Assembly: GCA_002452265.1 (NCBI GenBank)
Contig: DKEW01000028.1
Span: 46,358 to 110,357, forward strand
Origin: Pelobacter sp. UBA6812
GTDB taxonomy: Bacteria; Desulfobacterota; Desulfuromonadia; Desulfuromonadales; Syntrophotaleaceae
Length of the DNA: 64,000 bases
Direction of reading: 5' to 3'
A model generated the notes under the pieces. The model was not told the origin of the DNA. It worked only from the letters and a program-made list of their open reading frames with translations, and made no database searches. How positions within the stretch are numbered: the first letter of the stretch is position 1; each line of letters opens with the position of its first letter. Positions 43,417 through 52,375 of the stretch are shown here, in pieces. Both the position numbers and the translations under genes were made by a program.

Positions 43417-44202
43417 TCAAAGTGCAAGCCGCAGCAGGCGCTGGGCATTGGCAGTGGTGATACGGGCGGTCTGTTCCGGGGTCCAATGCCGCAGGTGCCC
43501 GACCTGTTCGGCGATCAACCGCAGGTAGCACGGGCGGTTGACCTGCCCCCGGTATGGGGCGGGCGGCAGATCCGGTGCGTCGCTTTCCAGCACGATCGAC
43601 TCGGCCGGCAAAGCCTGCAGCACCTGCGGTGCGCGACGTGCCCCCGGCCAGGTCAATGGCCCGCCGAAGGCCAGGCCAAAGCCCAGGTCTATGGCGGCAT
43701 GGGCTGTTTCCAGGCTGCCGGAAAAGCCGTGCCAGATCCCTCCGACGCGGGCTGCCCCCTCCTGGCGTAAAATCTCCAGTAAGCGGCCGGTTGCTTTGCG
43801 GCAGTGCAGTACCATCGGCAGGCCGGCGGCCACGGCTATCCGTATCAGATCCCGCAATGCCTGCTCCTGCTCCAATGCCGGCGGCATGCCGGGGGTACCG
43901 TCCAGACCGATTTCGCCAATGGCTACGACAGACTCAAGGGAAAGCAGAGCTTCGAGTCCGGCCACAGCCCCGGGATTCCAGTCGACGCTCGCCAGAGGAT
44001 GCACCCCGGGGGCGGCAAGAGCGCCAGGTATGGATTCAACCACCGAGATCAGGGCATGCCAGTCCCGGGGGAGGACGCCCGGCACCAGAAAGTGGCCGAT
44101 GCCCTCGCGTCGGGCCTGTGCCGCTTCAGAGGCGGGGTCCAGTTCCGCCGGCAGGCGATCGAGATGGACATGGGTGTCGAACAGCATCGGATGATTTTCC
44201 AT
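43417..44202 (-). CDS. TatD-family metal-dependent hydrolase
   Basis: 261 residues. Metal ligands of the amidohydrolase fold: FDTHVHLD at the start, GEIGLD, VLHCRKA, HGFSGSL, and the final ESDAPDLPP. TatD proteins are 3'-5' DNA exonucleases; several paralogues (YcfH, YjjV) have unknown preferred substrates. ATG at 44202 is followed by another at residue 6 (MLFDTH), which could be the true start. Confidence 0.88.
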   Translation of the reverse strand: MENHPMLFDTHVHLDRLPAELDPASEAAQARREGIGHFLVPGVLPRDWHALISVVESIPGALAAPGVHPLASVDWNPGAVAGLEALLSLESVVAIGEIGLDGTPGMPPALEQEQALRDLIRIAVAAGLPMVLHCRKATGRLLEILRQEGAARVGGIWHGFSGSLETAHAAIDLGFGLAFGGPLTWPGARRAPQVLQALPAESIVLESDAPDLPPAPYRGQVNRPCYLRLIAEQVGHLRHWTPEQTARITTANAQRLLRLAL

Positions 44203-44325
44203 GGTGCAATTATGCTAGCATACGCACCGGCCACGGGGAAGATGCCGTTGTTCCCGAAGGGCATGCCTGGAAAAAACGCATCTTGTATACATTCAAATAT
44301 TCATATTGTAATATGTATTGCAGTT

Positions 44326-44355
44326 GTGGTATTTTTGTCAGCACTTTTATACCAC
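44326..44355. promoter_or_regulatory. Inverted GTGGTAT/ATACCAC motif upstream of the TSCPD gene
   Basis: GTGGTAT (44326-44332) and ATACCAC (44349-44355) with a 16-base AT-rich spacer; the reversed right half reads GTGGTATAAAA, the same word as at 59771. Just 20 bases before the TSCPD start, so it would overlap or follow the promoter. Confidence 0.4.
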
Positions 44356-44375
44356 TTGCATGACAGGAGATTGAC

Positions 44376-44621
44376 ATGAACATCCGCTATCAGACCCAAA
44401 ATACCTGCGCCCGTGTTATCGATATCCAGCTTGAAGGTGACGTCGTGACCGGCGTGCAATTTTCCGGTGGTTGTGCCGGCAATGCTCAGGGTGTTGGTGC
44501 CCTGGTGAAAAATCGTCCCATAGGTGAAGTTGTCGAACTGTTGAGCGGTATCGACTGCGGCGGCAAGGGCACCAGTTGCCCCGATCAACTGGCTCGGGCA
44601 CTGCAGCAAAAAATTGCCTGA
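44376..44621 (+). CDS. TSCPD domain protein (TIGR03905 type)
   Basis: 81 residues. A single TSCPD domain, with the name motif TSCPDQLARAL at the end, a redox or metal-binding CARV and GGCAGNAQGV in the middle and IDCGGKGTSCPD. This domain also occurs at the C-terminus of class II ribonucleotide reductases. Four cysteines could bind metal. Function of the stand-alone protein unknown. ATG preceded by CAGGAG; ended by a terminator at 44661-44692. Confidence 0.82.
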   Translation: MNIRYQTQNTCARVIDIQLEGDVVTGVQFSGGCAGNAQGVGALVKNRPIGEVVELLSGIDCGGKGTSCPDQLARALQQKIA

Positions 44622-44660
44622 CCGGCCTGCCTAGACGAGGACTTGCTCGTTGGAACCTGA

Positions 44661-44692
44661 AATCCGGCCCCTACCATGGGGCCGGATTTTTT
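44661..44692 (+). terminator. Terminator after the TSCPD gene
   Basis: Stem AATCCGGCCCC (44661-44671) and GGGGCCGGATT (44678-44688) followed by TTTTTATT. On the opposite strand it lacks a T-run, so it serves the plus strand. Confidence 0.85.
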
Positions 44693-44705
44693 ATTGGTGG
44701 GGAAT

Positions 44706-47700
44706 TTATTCTGAAGTAATGCCGGTGGTCCGGGAGTAAATCAGCCAGTAGAAGACCGGAATCACCAGCAGGGTAAAGAGGGTCGAGGCGAACACGCCGA
44801 AAATGATCGACCAGGCGAGCCCGGAAAAGATCGGATCGAGAGTGATGATCCAGTTGCCGAGCAAGGCTGCGCCGGCTGTCAGGAGAATGGGGCGCAGGCG
44901 CACGGCGCCGCTTTCGATGAGGGCTTCCTTTAGAGGCATGCCGCGCCGGGTGGCGTGATGAATGAAATCGATAAGGATGATGGAGTTGCGTACCACCAGC
45001 CCGGCCAGGGCGATGAGGCCGATCATGGCTGTGGCGGTAAAGAACACCGGCGTGGGGAAGCCGCCGACGGGGTGACTCGAAAGCAGGTTGAGCAGCCAGA
45101 ATCCGGGCATCACGCCGATCAGGGTCAGGGGGATGGCGGCCATGATGATCAGCGGGATCAGGTAGGAACCGGTGGAGATCAGCAACAGGATGTAGATCAG
45201 CACCAGGGCGGCGCCGAAGGCAATACCCAGATCGCGGAACACGTCACGGGTGATTTTCCATTCCCCCTCGCCGTGCCACACGACCTGTGTGCCTTGCGGC
45301 AGAGGTTGATTGCGGAAGTGTTTTGATAGATTTAGAATGGCGTTGACCGGACTCTTGCCCGCCATGTCGCCGAAGACGTAGACCACCCGCTGCAGGTTTT
45401 TATGGTAGATGGTCGGTTCAAGGGTATCCTGCTCGAATTGGCCCAGCTCGGCCAGGGGTACCATCCGGCCGGTGGCACTGCGTAGCTGCAGGGCCCCCAG
45501 GGCGGCTGCCGAGGAACGCTCGCTGCGCGGCAACCGCAACACCAGGGGCAGCGGATTGCGTTCCCGGCTGCGGTGCAGGGTGCCGGCTTGGATGCCGTTC
45601 AGGGCGATGACCAGGGTGCGGGCCAGCTCGGCATCGCTGATGCCGGCCAGCGCCAGCCGGGTGCGATCCGGCACGAAACGCAGCTGCCGCTGGGGAAATT
45701 CCACCGTATCATCCACGTCGACTACCAGCGGCTCCTCGGCCATACGGGTACGCACCAGCCGAGCCGCGTCGATCTGCTGACGGTAGGTGATCCCCGGCTC
45801 GGCATAGACTTCGGCCGTCAGGGTGGCGATGACCGGCGGTCCGGGGGGCGCTTCGACAATTTTCAGAAGCGCCCCGTGCCTCTCGGCGATGGCCTGCAGG
45901 TCGTTGCGCAGGCGCAGGGCGATGGCATGGCTCTGCTGACGGCGCTGGGCCTTGGGGGCCAGATTGATGCGCACCTCGGCCAGATGCGGTGCCTGGCGCA
46001 GGTAGTAATGGCGCACCAGGCCGTTGAAATCGATGGCGCTGGCGGTGCCGACATAGGCCTCCAAATCGACCACCTCATTGACCGTACCAAGGTAGTCCTC
46101 CAGAGCGCGCACCGCGCGATCCGTTTCTTCCAGCGGGGTGCCTTCGGGCATGTCGAGCACCAGTTGCAACTCGTTTTTATTATCGAAAGGCAACATCTTC
46201 AGCGGCACCAGGTTGAGGGCCGGCATGGCCATGGAGAGCAGCAGCAGGGCGGCCACGCTAGCCAGCAGCAACCAGGCCTTGCGGCGGTTGTCGAGAAACG
46301 GTTCAAGCGCCCGGCGGTACAGTTGGTAGGTGCGGGTGTGCTGCAGGACGAATTCCTCTTCCTGCTTACCGTATTGCCCTTTCAGCACATGGTAGGACAT
46401 CCAGGGGGTGATAGTGAAGGCCACCAGTAGCGACATGACCATGGTCAGAGGCACGTTGACGGCCATGGGGCGCATGTAGGGACCCATCATGCCGGTAATG
46501 AACAACATCGGCAAAAACGACACGATAACCGCCAGGGTGGCGAGGATGACCGGCGGACGTACCTCGTCCACCGCCGATAGCACCGCGTCTTTGGGCGGTT
46601 CCTTGCGCAGCCGGAAGTGGCGGTAGATGTTTTCCACGTCGACGATGGGATCGTCGACCAGCAGGCCCAGAGCCAGTACCAGCGCGAACAGGGTGACGCG
46701 GTTGATGGTATAGCCGAACGCGTAGTTGGCCAGCAGGGTCAGGGCGTAGATGATGGGGATGGAGACCGCAACGATCAGCGCTTCGCGCCAGCCCAGTGCC
46801 ACGATCACCAGGGCCAGCACCGTGACGATGGCGATGAGCAGATGGGTGATCAGTTCGTTGACCTTGTGGTTGGCGGTCTCGCCGTAATTGCGCGTGACCC
46901 GCAATCCCATGTCGGCCGGGATGATGGTGCCGCGCATGGTCTCCACGGCGGCGATGACCTCTTCGGCCACGGTAACGGCGTTGGTGCCTTTCTTCTTGGC
47001 GACGGCGATGTGCACGGCCTGTTGTTCCTGGCCGCGCAACGCCGCGTCGACCGGGGCTGCGGGACCGAAGCGCAGGCGGGTGGTTGTTGCCACCTCGGCC
47101 ATGCCGTCGCGAACCAGTGCCACATCCCGTAAAAACACCGGTGCCGTACCATGCACGCCGACCACCAGGTCGGCAACCTGCTCGGCGCTATTCAGCACCG
47201 CACCGGCCCGCACCAGGATATCGCGGTTGCCTTGCTGAAAATGCCCGGCCGGCAGTTCCAGATTGGCGCCGGCCAGCGCCCGCTCGATATCGAGGGGAGC
47301 GAGGTTGCGCGCCGCCAGTGCGGCGGGATCGATGGCGATGCGCAGCTGCCGGGGCCGGCCGCCGATAACCGAGGTCACCGAGGTGTTGCGCACCCCTTGC
47401 AGGCGATCGACCACTTCTTCGGCCACGCGGCGTAGTTCATGATCCGAGGCGGAGACGGAATGCAGCGTCAGGTTGACGATCGGGACGTCGTCGACGGCCA
47501 CCGGTTTGATGACCCAGCCGGTCACCCCTGGCGGCACCTGGTCCACGTGGGTGACGATCTTGTTGTGCAGCTTGACCAACGACTGGATGCGGTCTTCACC
47601 GACAAAAAAGCGCACCGTAACGATGGCCAGGTCGGGGCGCGACATGGAATAGACGTACTCCACGCCATCGACCTGCCACAGCAGCTTTTCCAGGCGGGTC

Positions 47701-47915
47701 GCCACCAGCTTTTCCACTTCTTCGGTCCCGGCCCCGGGCATGTGCACATAGACGTCGGCCAGCGGTACCTCGATCTGCGGCTCTTCCTCCCTCGCGGTCA
47801 AAAGCAGGGCCGCCGCTCCGGCCAGCAGGGCCAGCAGAATCAGGATGGCCGACAGGTTGCCGTCGAGGAACCGGGCGACGATGCGTGTGGCCAGGGAGAG
47901 CTTGCGGGCCGTCAT
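44706..47915 (-). CDS. RND efflux permease, system 2
   Basis: 1069 residues. N-terminal segment (LSAILILLALLAGAAALLLTARE), porter domain beginning VPLADVYVHMPGAGTEEVEKLV, central relay segment LVLALGLLVDDPIVDVENIYRHFRL with the Asp pair, and a C-terminal half ending VGGFPTPVFFTATAMIGLIALAGLVVRNSIILIDFIHHA. It is longer and distant from system 1. Overlaps its adaptor by ATGA. No substrate can be assigned. Confidence 0.92.
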   Translation of the reverse strand: MTARKLSLATRIVARFLDGNLSAILILLALLAGAAALLLTAREEEPQIEVPLADVYVHMPGAGTEEVEKLVATRLEKLLWQVDGVEYVYSMSRPDLAIVTVRFFVGEDRIQSLVKLHNKIVTHVDQVPPGVTGWVIKPVAVDDVPIVNLTLHSVSASDHELRRVAEEVVDRLQGVRNTSVTSVIGGRPRQLRIAIDPAALAARNLAPLDIERALAGANLELPAGHFQQGNRDILVRAGAVLNSAEQVADLVVGVHGTAPVFLRDVALVRDGMAEVATTTRLRFGPAAPVDAALRGQEQQAVHIAVAKKKGTNAVTVAEEVIAAVETMRGTIIPADMGLRVTRNYGETANHKVNELITHLLIAIVTVLALVIVALGWREALIVAVSIPIIYALTLLANYAFGYTINRVTLFALVLALGLLVDDPIVDVENIYRHFRLRKEPPKDAVLSAVDEVRPPVILATLAVIVSFLPMLFITGMMGPYMRPMAVNVPLTMVMSLLVAFTITPWMSYHVLKGQYGKQEEEFVLQHTRTYQLYRRALEPFLDNRRKAWLLLASVAALLLLSMAMPALNLVPLKMLPFDNKNELQLVLDMPEGTPLEETDRAVRALEDYLGTVNEVVDLEAYVGTASAIDFNGLVRHYYLRQAPHLAEVRINLAPKAQRRQQSHAIALRLRNDLQAIAERHGALLKIVEAPPGPPVIATLTAEVYAEPGITYRQQIDAARLVRTRMAEEPLVVDVDDTVEFPQRQLRFVPDRTRLALAGISDAELARTLVIALNGIQAGTLHRSRERNPLPLVLRLPRSERSSAAALGALQLRSATGRMVPLAELGQFEQDTLEPTIYHKNLQRVVYVFGDMAGKSPVNAILNLSKHFRNQPLPQGTQVVWHGEGEWKITRDVFRDLGIAFGAALVLIYILLLISTGSYLIPLIIMAAIPLTLIGVMPGFWLLNLLSSHPVGGFPTPVFFTATAMIGLIALAGLVVRNSIILIDFIHHATRRGMPLKEALIESGAVRLRPILLTAGAALLGNWIITLDPIFSGLAWSIIFGVFASTLFTLLVIPVFYWLIYSRTTGITSE

Positions 47916-49021
47916 GGTTGCGGCTCCAGCAGAGCTCCATCGCGGGCCCGTTCGATGCCGCCGGTAACGATCCGCTCGCCGGCGCGCAGGCCGGCCAGGA
48001 TTTCCACGCGGTCGTCGAATTGGCGTCCGGTGCGCACCAGACGCCAGTGCAGGCGACCGTCCCGGGCGGTGAAGACGCCGGTGAGTTGGCCCCGTTCGGC
48101 AATGGCCGCAGCCGGTATCAGTATGGCGGAATGTGCGGCGGAGGTGAGAAGTATCCTCGCGAACAGACCGGCGGCGAGCGGGATATCCTCGGTCGGCACG
48201 GCTTTGATGCCGAAGCTGTGACTGGCCGGATCAACCGCCTGTACTTCGGTGAGGCGCGCGGCAAAGGTGCGTCCCAGGGTAGGGACTTCCACGGTGACGG
48301 TATCGCCGCTGGTCAGCTTGCCGGCAAACGCTTCCGGCACTTCGGCACGCACCTGCCATGCGCCCAGTCGATCCAGTTCCAGCAGCGGAGTGCCCGGCAG
48401 CACTGTCGCGCCTTCGTCAACCATACGTCGCACGACCCGCGCCGCAAATGGTGCTTGCAGGATATTGAGCTCAGCAGTGGTGCGTGCCGCATCACGCGCC
48501 GCCAGCCCGCGCTCAAGGCTGGCCGCGACCCGCTGGCGCTCGCGCCGGGCCTGTTCGAGTCCGGCGCTGACCTGATCCATTTCCTGGGGGGTGACCGCCT
48601 GGTTGGCGAACAGTTGCCGATAGCGAGCATGGGTCTGGCTGGCCAGCATCAGTGCCGCCTCGGAAGCCGCCAGGGCCTGTCGGATTTCGGCCACGGCGCT
48701 CTCGGCTTCGCGCAGGCGGGCGGCTCCGGCGTTGCCGGCGATTTCCAGCAGTGCCTGACCCGCTTTCACTTGTTCTCCCTCCCGTACCCGGATGCGCAGT
48801 ACCTGGCCATCGGTACGCGCGACCAGCACGCTGCGGTCGCTGCTGCCGATGGTGCCGGCTATGCTGCGGGTATCGCCGATGGGGGTCTCCTTGACCTCGT
48901 TCAGTGTCAGGCCGGCCACGACAACGGCAGTTTCTTCCGTGCGACCCGGTTCGATATCGTGTCCGCAAGCGGCGGATAACAGCAAAACAGCTATCACCAG
49001 GCACCATGCAGGCAGGTTCAT
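47912..49021 (-). CDS. RND periplasmic adaptor lipoprotein, system 2
   Basis: 369 residues, lipobox LSAAC near residue 19. GTIGSSDRSVLVARTDGQVLRIRVREGEQVKAGQALLEI is the first lipoyl half, followed by an alpha-hairpin (about 75-155), the second half (LNILQAPFAARVVRRMVDEGATVLPG), a barrel and the membrane-proximal domain. Adaptors of this kind link permease and channel. Lies between tolC-type channel and permease genes with four-base overlaps on both sides. Confidence 0.92.
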   Translation of the reverse strand: MNLPAWCLVIAVLLLSAACGHDIEPGRTEETAVVVAGLTLNEVKETPIGDTRSIAGTIGSSDRSVLVARTDGQVLRIRVREGEQVKAGQALLEIAGNAGAARLREAESAVAEIRQALAASEAALMLASQTHARYRQLFANQAVTPQEMDQVSAGLEQARRERQRVAASLERGLAARDAARTTAELNILQAPFAARVVRRMVDEGATVLPGTPLLELDRLGAWQVRAEVPEAFAGKLTSGDTVTVEVPTLGRTFAARLTEVQAVDPASHSFGIKAVPTEDIPLAAGLFARILLTSAAHSAILIPAAAIAERGQLTGVFTARDGRLHWRLVRTGRQFDDRVEILAGLRAGERIVTGGIERARDGALLEPQP

Positions 49022-50343
49022 GGTTGGTTCTCCTTATCGGCGAGCAGGCTAAGAAAGCGTCCCTGTTGAAACAGAATATCGCCCAAAGCCAAAATTTGGC
49101 CCGATTCAGCACTCAACTCGGCGTAGCGTGCCCGGTCCAATAAGCTTTGCGCCGTCAGCAGGTCGACCAGGGGACTCAGTCCGGCTTCATAGCGTTGCAG
49201 GGTCAGGCGGCGGCTTTCGGTCGCCTGAACGACGGCCTTGCGGGCCGAACTCAGCTGCAGCTGCGCTTCCTCGGCCCGTCGCCGGGCTTGCTCCAGGGCG
49301 AAATTACTCTGGCGGCTGGCTTCCAAGGCGCGGTTGCGTGCGGCGCGGGTCTGGGCGGCGGTGCGGGCGCTGGCCCCCTGGCGACGCAGTCCGTCGAATA
49401 ACTCCCACTGCAGGCCTGCCTGCAGACTCCAGGCGCCCGCTTCGCCGCCGAAGGGCCTGTCGCCGTCGTGAAGGGCGTAGGATGCCGCCAGCGAGGCGCG
49501 GGGCAGCCAATCCGCGCGGCTCTGTCGGTGAGCGATATTGGCGGCTTCGGCCCGGCTGGCCAGCGCTTCCAGATCGGCTCGCTGCATGGAACTCTCCATG
49601 GGGATCGAAGTAAACATCGCGGCATTCAGGGGGGAGCCGATGTCAACCTCCAGTTCGGGACGGCCGATGGCCAGTGCCAGAGCCCGGCGGGCTAGAACGG
49701 CATCGTTGTTCACCGCGAGCTGGTGCCGTTCGGCTTCGGCCAGGGTGACCTGTGCCTGCAACGCCTCGGCTTTTAATCCGAGACCGGCGGCTCGGCGTTG
49801 CTCGGCCAGGCGCAGGATCTCCTGCGCTTCGCGGCGGGCCGCTTCGGCCCAGGCTTCGGCGGCCTGTGCCTGTTGCACCCCCAGGTAGGCACGGAACGCT
49901 GCAAAAGCTGCTTGATCATCTGTCCAGCGGGCCATGGCGTCGGCTGTGCGAGCGTCCGCTTCGGCCAACCTCAGGCCGAACCAGGCATCGGGGTCGTACA
50001 GGGGTTGCTGCAGGGTGATGCGGGTTTCAAAATCCTTGCGGGAGGGGGGATAGTTATAGGCCGAGGCGGAATTGCTCAGTTTGAGGTCTTCCTGGTTGAG
50101 AGAGATGAACAGGCTGCCGGCTGGTTCGTCGGTCCAGAGCGCTTTCTCCGTCAGCGACACATTAGGCAACAGCCGACTGCGTGCTTCGACCATACCCGAG
50201 GCGGCCGCCAAGGCTTCATCGCGTGCCGCCAAGGCCATCGGCCGCCGATTCACGGCATCTTTCAGAACCTGTGCAAGATCGACGGTTTCGGCATGCAAGG
50301 TAAAGGGCAGAAGAACCAGAAACATTACCATCCAGGGTGTCAT
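49018..50343 (-). CDS. TolC-family outer-membrane efflux protein, system 2
   Basis: 441 residues, normal for TolC. Short signal peptide (MVMFLVLLPFTLHAE), coiled-coil halves (VDLAQVLKDAVNRRPMALAARDEALAAASGMVEARSRLLPN and ALEASRQSNFALEQARRRAEEAQLQLSSARKAV) and a C-terminal equatorial segment. First gene of RND operon 2, driven by a promoter at 50425-50453. The start at 50343 has AGGAGG eight bases upstream. Confidence 0.92.
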   Translation of the reverse strand: MTPWMVMFLVLLPFTLHAETVDLAQVLKDAVNRRPMALAARDEALAAASGMVEARSRLLPNVSLTEKALWTDEPAGSLFISLNQEDLKLSNSASAYNYPPSRKDFETRITLQQPLYDPDAWFGLRLAEADARTADAMARWTDDQAAFAAFRAYLGVQQAQAAEAWAEAARREAQEILRLAEQRRAAGLGLKAEALQAQVTLAEAERHQLAVNNDAVLARRALALAIGRPELEVDIGSPLNAAMFTSIPMESSMQRADLEALASRAEAANIAHRQSRADWLPRASLAASYALHDGDRPFGGEAGAWSLQAGLQWELFDGLRRQGASARTAAQTRAARNRALEASRQSNFALEQARRRAEEAQLQLSSARKAVVQATESRRLTLQRYEAGLSPLVDLLTAQSLLDRARYAELSAESGQILALGDILFQQGRFLSLLADKENQP

Positions 50344-50739
50344 GGGTACAGCCCTCCTGGGCGATGTGGCAGGTGCTCGGTTGCGGAATAGTTCTCAGCA
50401 TAAACAGGGCTTTAATAGCGTTTTATAATACTTATCCAGGAACGGGTTGTCACGCAGGTTTGTGTGTTTACCTTTCAAGGGTAGCAGATTTATTCCCGGG
50501 GTTCGCAACACGGGGCATTCTTTGTACCGACAATGCTCAGGCACTTGAATCCGCATGTGGAAGGATGGTGCCGGTTGGAAACGGTATTTGGTATCGGCGA
50601 TTTTGCCTTGATTTCCCTGAGTGTGGCAGATAGACTCCCGAAATCTTCATAAAACGCAGAGTTTGGTCTCTGATCGCGGATAATGCAGTTTGAAAATGCC
50701 GATGCAGGTTTTCTGAAACAGGTTTGTTGGGAGGAGCGT
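50344..50739. other. Divergent intergenic region, RND operon 2 and TRAP operon
   Basis: 396 bases. The minus-strand promoter for RND operon 2 is described below. No convincing plus-strand promoter for dctP was found by eye; a GGGAGGAGCGT ribosome site lies just before 50740. Confidence 0.5.
50425..50453 (-). promoter_or_regulatory. Sigma-70-like promoter for RND operon 2
   Basis: Minus strand GTGACA (50448-50453), 17 bases, TATTAT (50425-50430), about 80 bases upstream of the start at 50343. Confidence 0.55.
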
Positions 50740-51831
50740 ATGAAAAAAGTCGTATTGATGGCCCTGTTGGTACTGTTTGTCGGTCTCGGTGGGCTGGCCG
50801 GATGCAACAAGGAGCAGGAGAAACAGGTGCCCGCAGCGGAGCCTGAAGCCGCAGCCCCGGAAAAAAAGGATCCCACGGCCGGCTGGCAGCCGCAGTTTGA
50901 TCCCTCCAAGGCGGAATATACTTATCTGCTGTCCAATCTTTCCCATCCGTCGATCGAAGGGGTTGCAGTTGGCTATCATATCCGTGACAAAGTCTGGGAA
51001 CGCAGCGGCGGTCGGCTATATGTCGATTACCGGCCCTTGTCCCAGCTCGGTCAGGAAAAAGGCGTACTGAGCAAGCTCAAGCTCGGAGCGGTACAGGGCG
51101 TGCTCTGCTCGTCGGTGGCGGCGGCCAATATCGCCGATACACTGGGCATCGTCAATCTTCCCTTCGTCATCGATAGCGCGGAAAAACTTGAGAAGTTCCG
51201 CAATGATCCGGAGCTGTTTGACGAGTTTCGTAACAGCGCTTTGCAACAGAAACTGATGGTGGTCGATGTCAGCAGCTACGGTTCGTACGGCTGGGCTACC
51301 AAAACCCCGGTGCGGACTCTTGAGGACGCCCGTCAGGTTAATTTCCGTATTGCCGAAGCGCCCGTCAACGCCGATACCTATCGCGCCTGGGGGATGAAAT
51401 TTACGGTTATGCCTTGGGGAGACGTGCCCCAGGCTCTGCAGACCGGGGTGATTGACGGACTCGATCATACGCCGACGGTCTGCAATATCAGTCACAAGTT
51501 TGAAGTGGCACGCTACTTTACCCGGGTCAATTACGCTCAGGGGCTGTTCATTCATCTCATGAATAAAGCCTGGTTCGAGCGGCTGCCTGAAGACCTGCGC
51601 CAGATCTTGCTGGAGGTTATCACCGAAGAGAGCGCCGCCGCTCGCCAGCGCGACCAGGTGCAGCAGCGGGAGCAAATTGCTGCGGCCGAAGCCGATGGAG
51701 TAGAGTTTCTGGAGTTGACGCCTGAGGATCGGGCGGAGCTTGTCAAGCGCAGTGAGTCTGTGTATGAAACCTGGGGCGCAAAAGTGGGGCCGGAGTACCT
51801 GGCCAAAGTTCGCCAACGCCTGGCCCAATAA
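50740..51831 (+). CDS. dctP: TRAP transporter substrate-binding lipoprotein (DctP)
   Basis: 363 residues. Lipobox LAGC near residue 22 and an Ala/Glu/Pro linker. Typical DctP features: SQLGQEKGVLSKLKLGAVQGVLCSSVAAANI, and the ligand-clamp arginine region VNFRIAEAPVNADTYRAWGMKFTVMPWGDVPQALQTGVIDGLDHT. The lipid anchor is less usual than a free periplasmic protein but known. Binds an organic acid or other small solute and hands it to DctQM; substrate unknown. ATG at 50740 fits the signal peptide. Confidence 0.9.
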   Translation: MKKVVLMALLVLFVGLGGLAGCNKEQEKQVPAAEPEAAAPEKKDPTAGWQPQFDPSKAEYTYLLSNLSHPSIEGVAVGYHIRDKVWERSGGRLYVDYRPLSQLGQEKGVLSKLKLGAVQGVLCSSVAAANIADTLGIVNLPFVIDSAEKLEKFRNDPELFDEFRNSALQQKLMVVDVSSYGSYGWATKTPVRTLEDARQVNFRIAEAPVNADTYRAWGMKFTVMPWGDVPQALQTGVIDGLDHTPTVCNISHKFEVARYFTRVNYAQGLFIHLMNKAWFERLPEDLRQILLEVITEESAAARQRDQVQQREQIAAAEADGVEFLELTPEDRAELVKRSESVYETWGAKVGPEYLAKVRQRLAQ

Positions 51832-51843
51832 TCGCTGGATATC

Positions 51844-52359
51844 ATGACCCGACGCATACTTGAAAAATTTGATCGTTTGCTGGGTGGGATCGAGGATTGG
51901 TCGCTGTTTTTAAGTGTTATCCTTGCCCTGCTGGTGGCTTTGGCCAACGTCGCCTTGCGCAAGCTGTCTCCCATCAGTCTTTACTGGTCGGATGAAGTGG
52001 TTCGCAAGACTATTTTCTTTTCGGCCTTTATCGGCTGCAGCGCCGCTGTGCGGCGCCGGGCCTTGATCCGCATCGACGCATTGCCCCAGATGTTGCCGGT
52101 GCTGAAGAAACCACTGACATTGTTGAGTCATCTGGCCGTGTTGACTTTCGCAACAGTGATAGTCTTCCTTGGCTGGAAGTTTACCGTTGCCGCGTTTAAC
52201 GATCCTTTCGCCCGGACTTCGACCCTGCAGATCCCAGAATGGTGGTTTTATGCTGTTTTCCCGACCATGGGGGTGCTGCTGGTAGTGCATACCCTGCTGG
52301 TGATGATCGAAGACTGGTGCGGCAAGCGCGACGGTTCCGACCCCGATACGGTCGACTGA
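51844..52359 (+). CDS. dctQ: TRAP transporter small permease (DctQ)
   Basis: 171 residues, four membrane segments (LFLSVILALLVALANVALRK; VVRKTIFFSAFIGCSAAVR; ILHLAVLTFATVIVFLGWKF; MGVLLVVHTLLVMIE). The conserved YWSDEVVRK motif of DctQ is present. Starts 12 bases after dctP. Confidence 0.88.
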   Translation: MTRRILEKFDRLLGGIEDWSLFLSVILALLVALANVALRKLSPISLYWSDEVVRKTIFFSAFIGCSAAVRRRALIRIDALPQMLPVLKKPLTLLSHLAVLTFATVIVFLGWKFTVAAFNDPFARTSTLQIPEWWFYAVFPTMGVLLVVHTLLVMIEDWCGKRDGSDPDTVD

Positions 52360-52375
52360 CCAGGAACAGGTATTT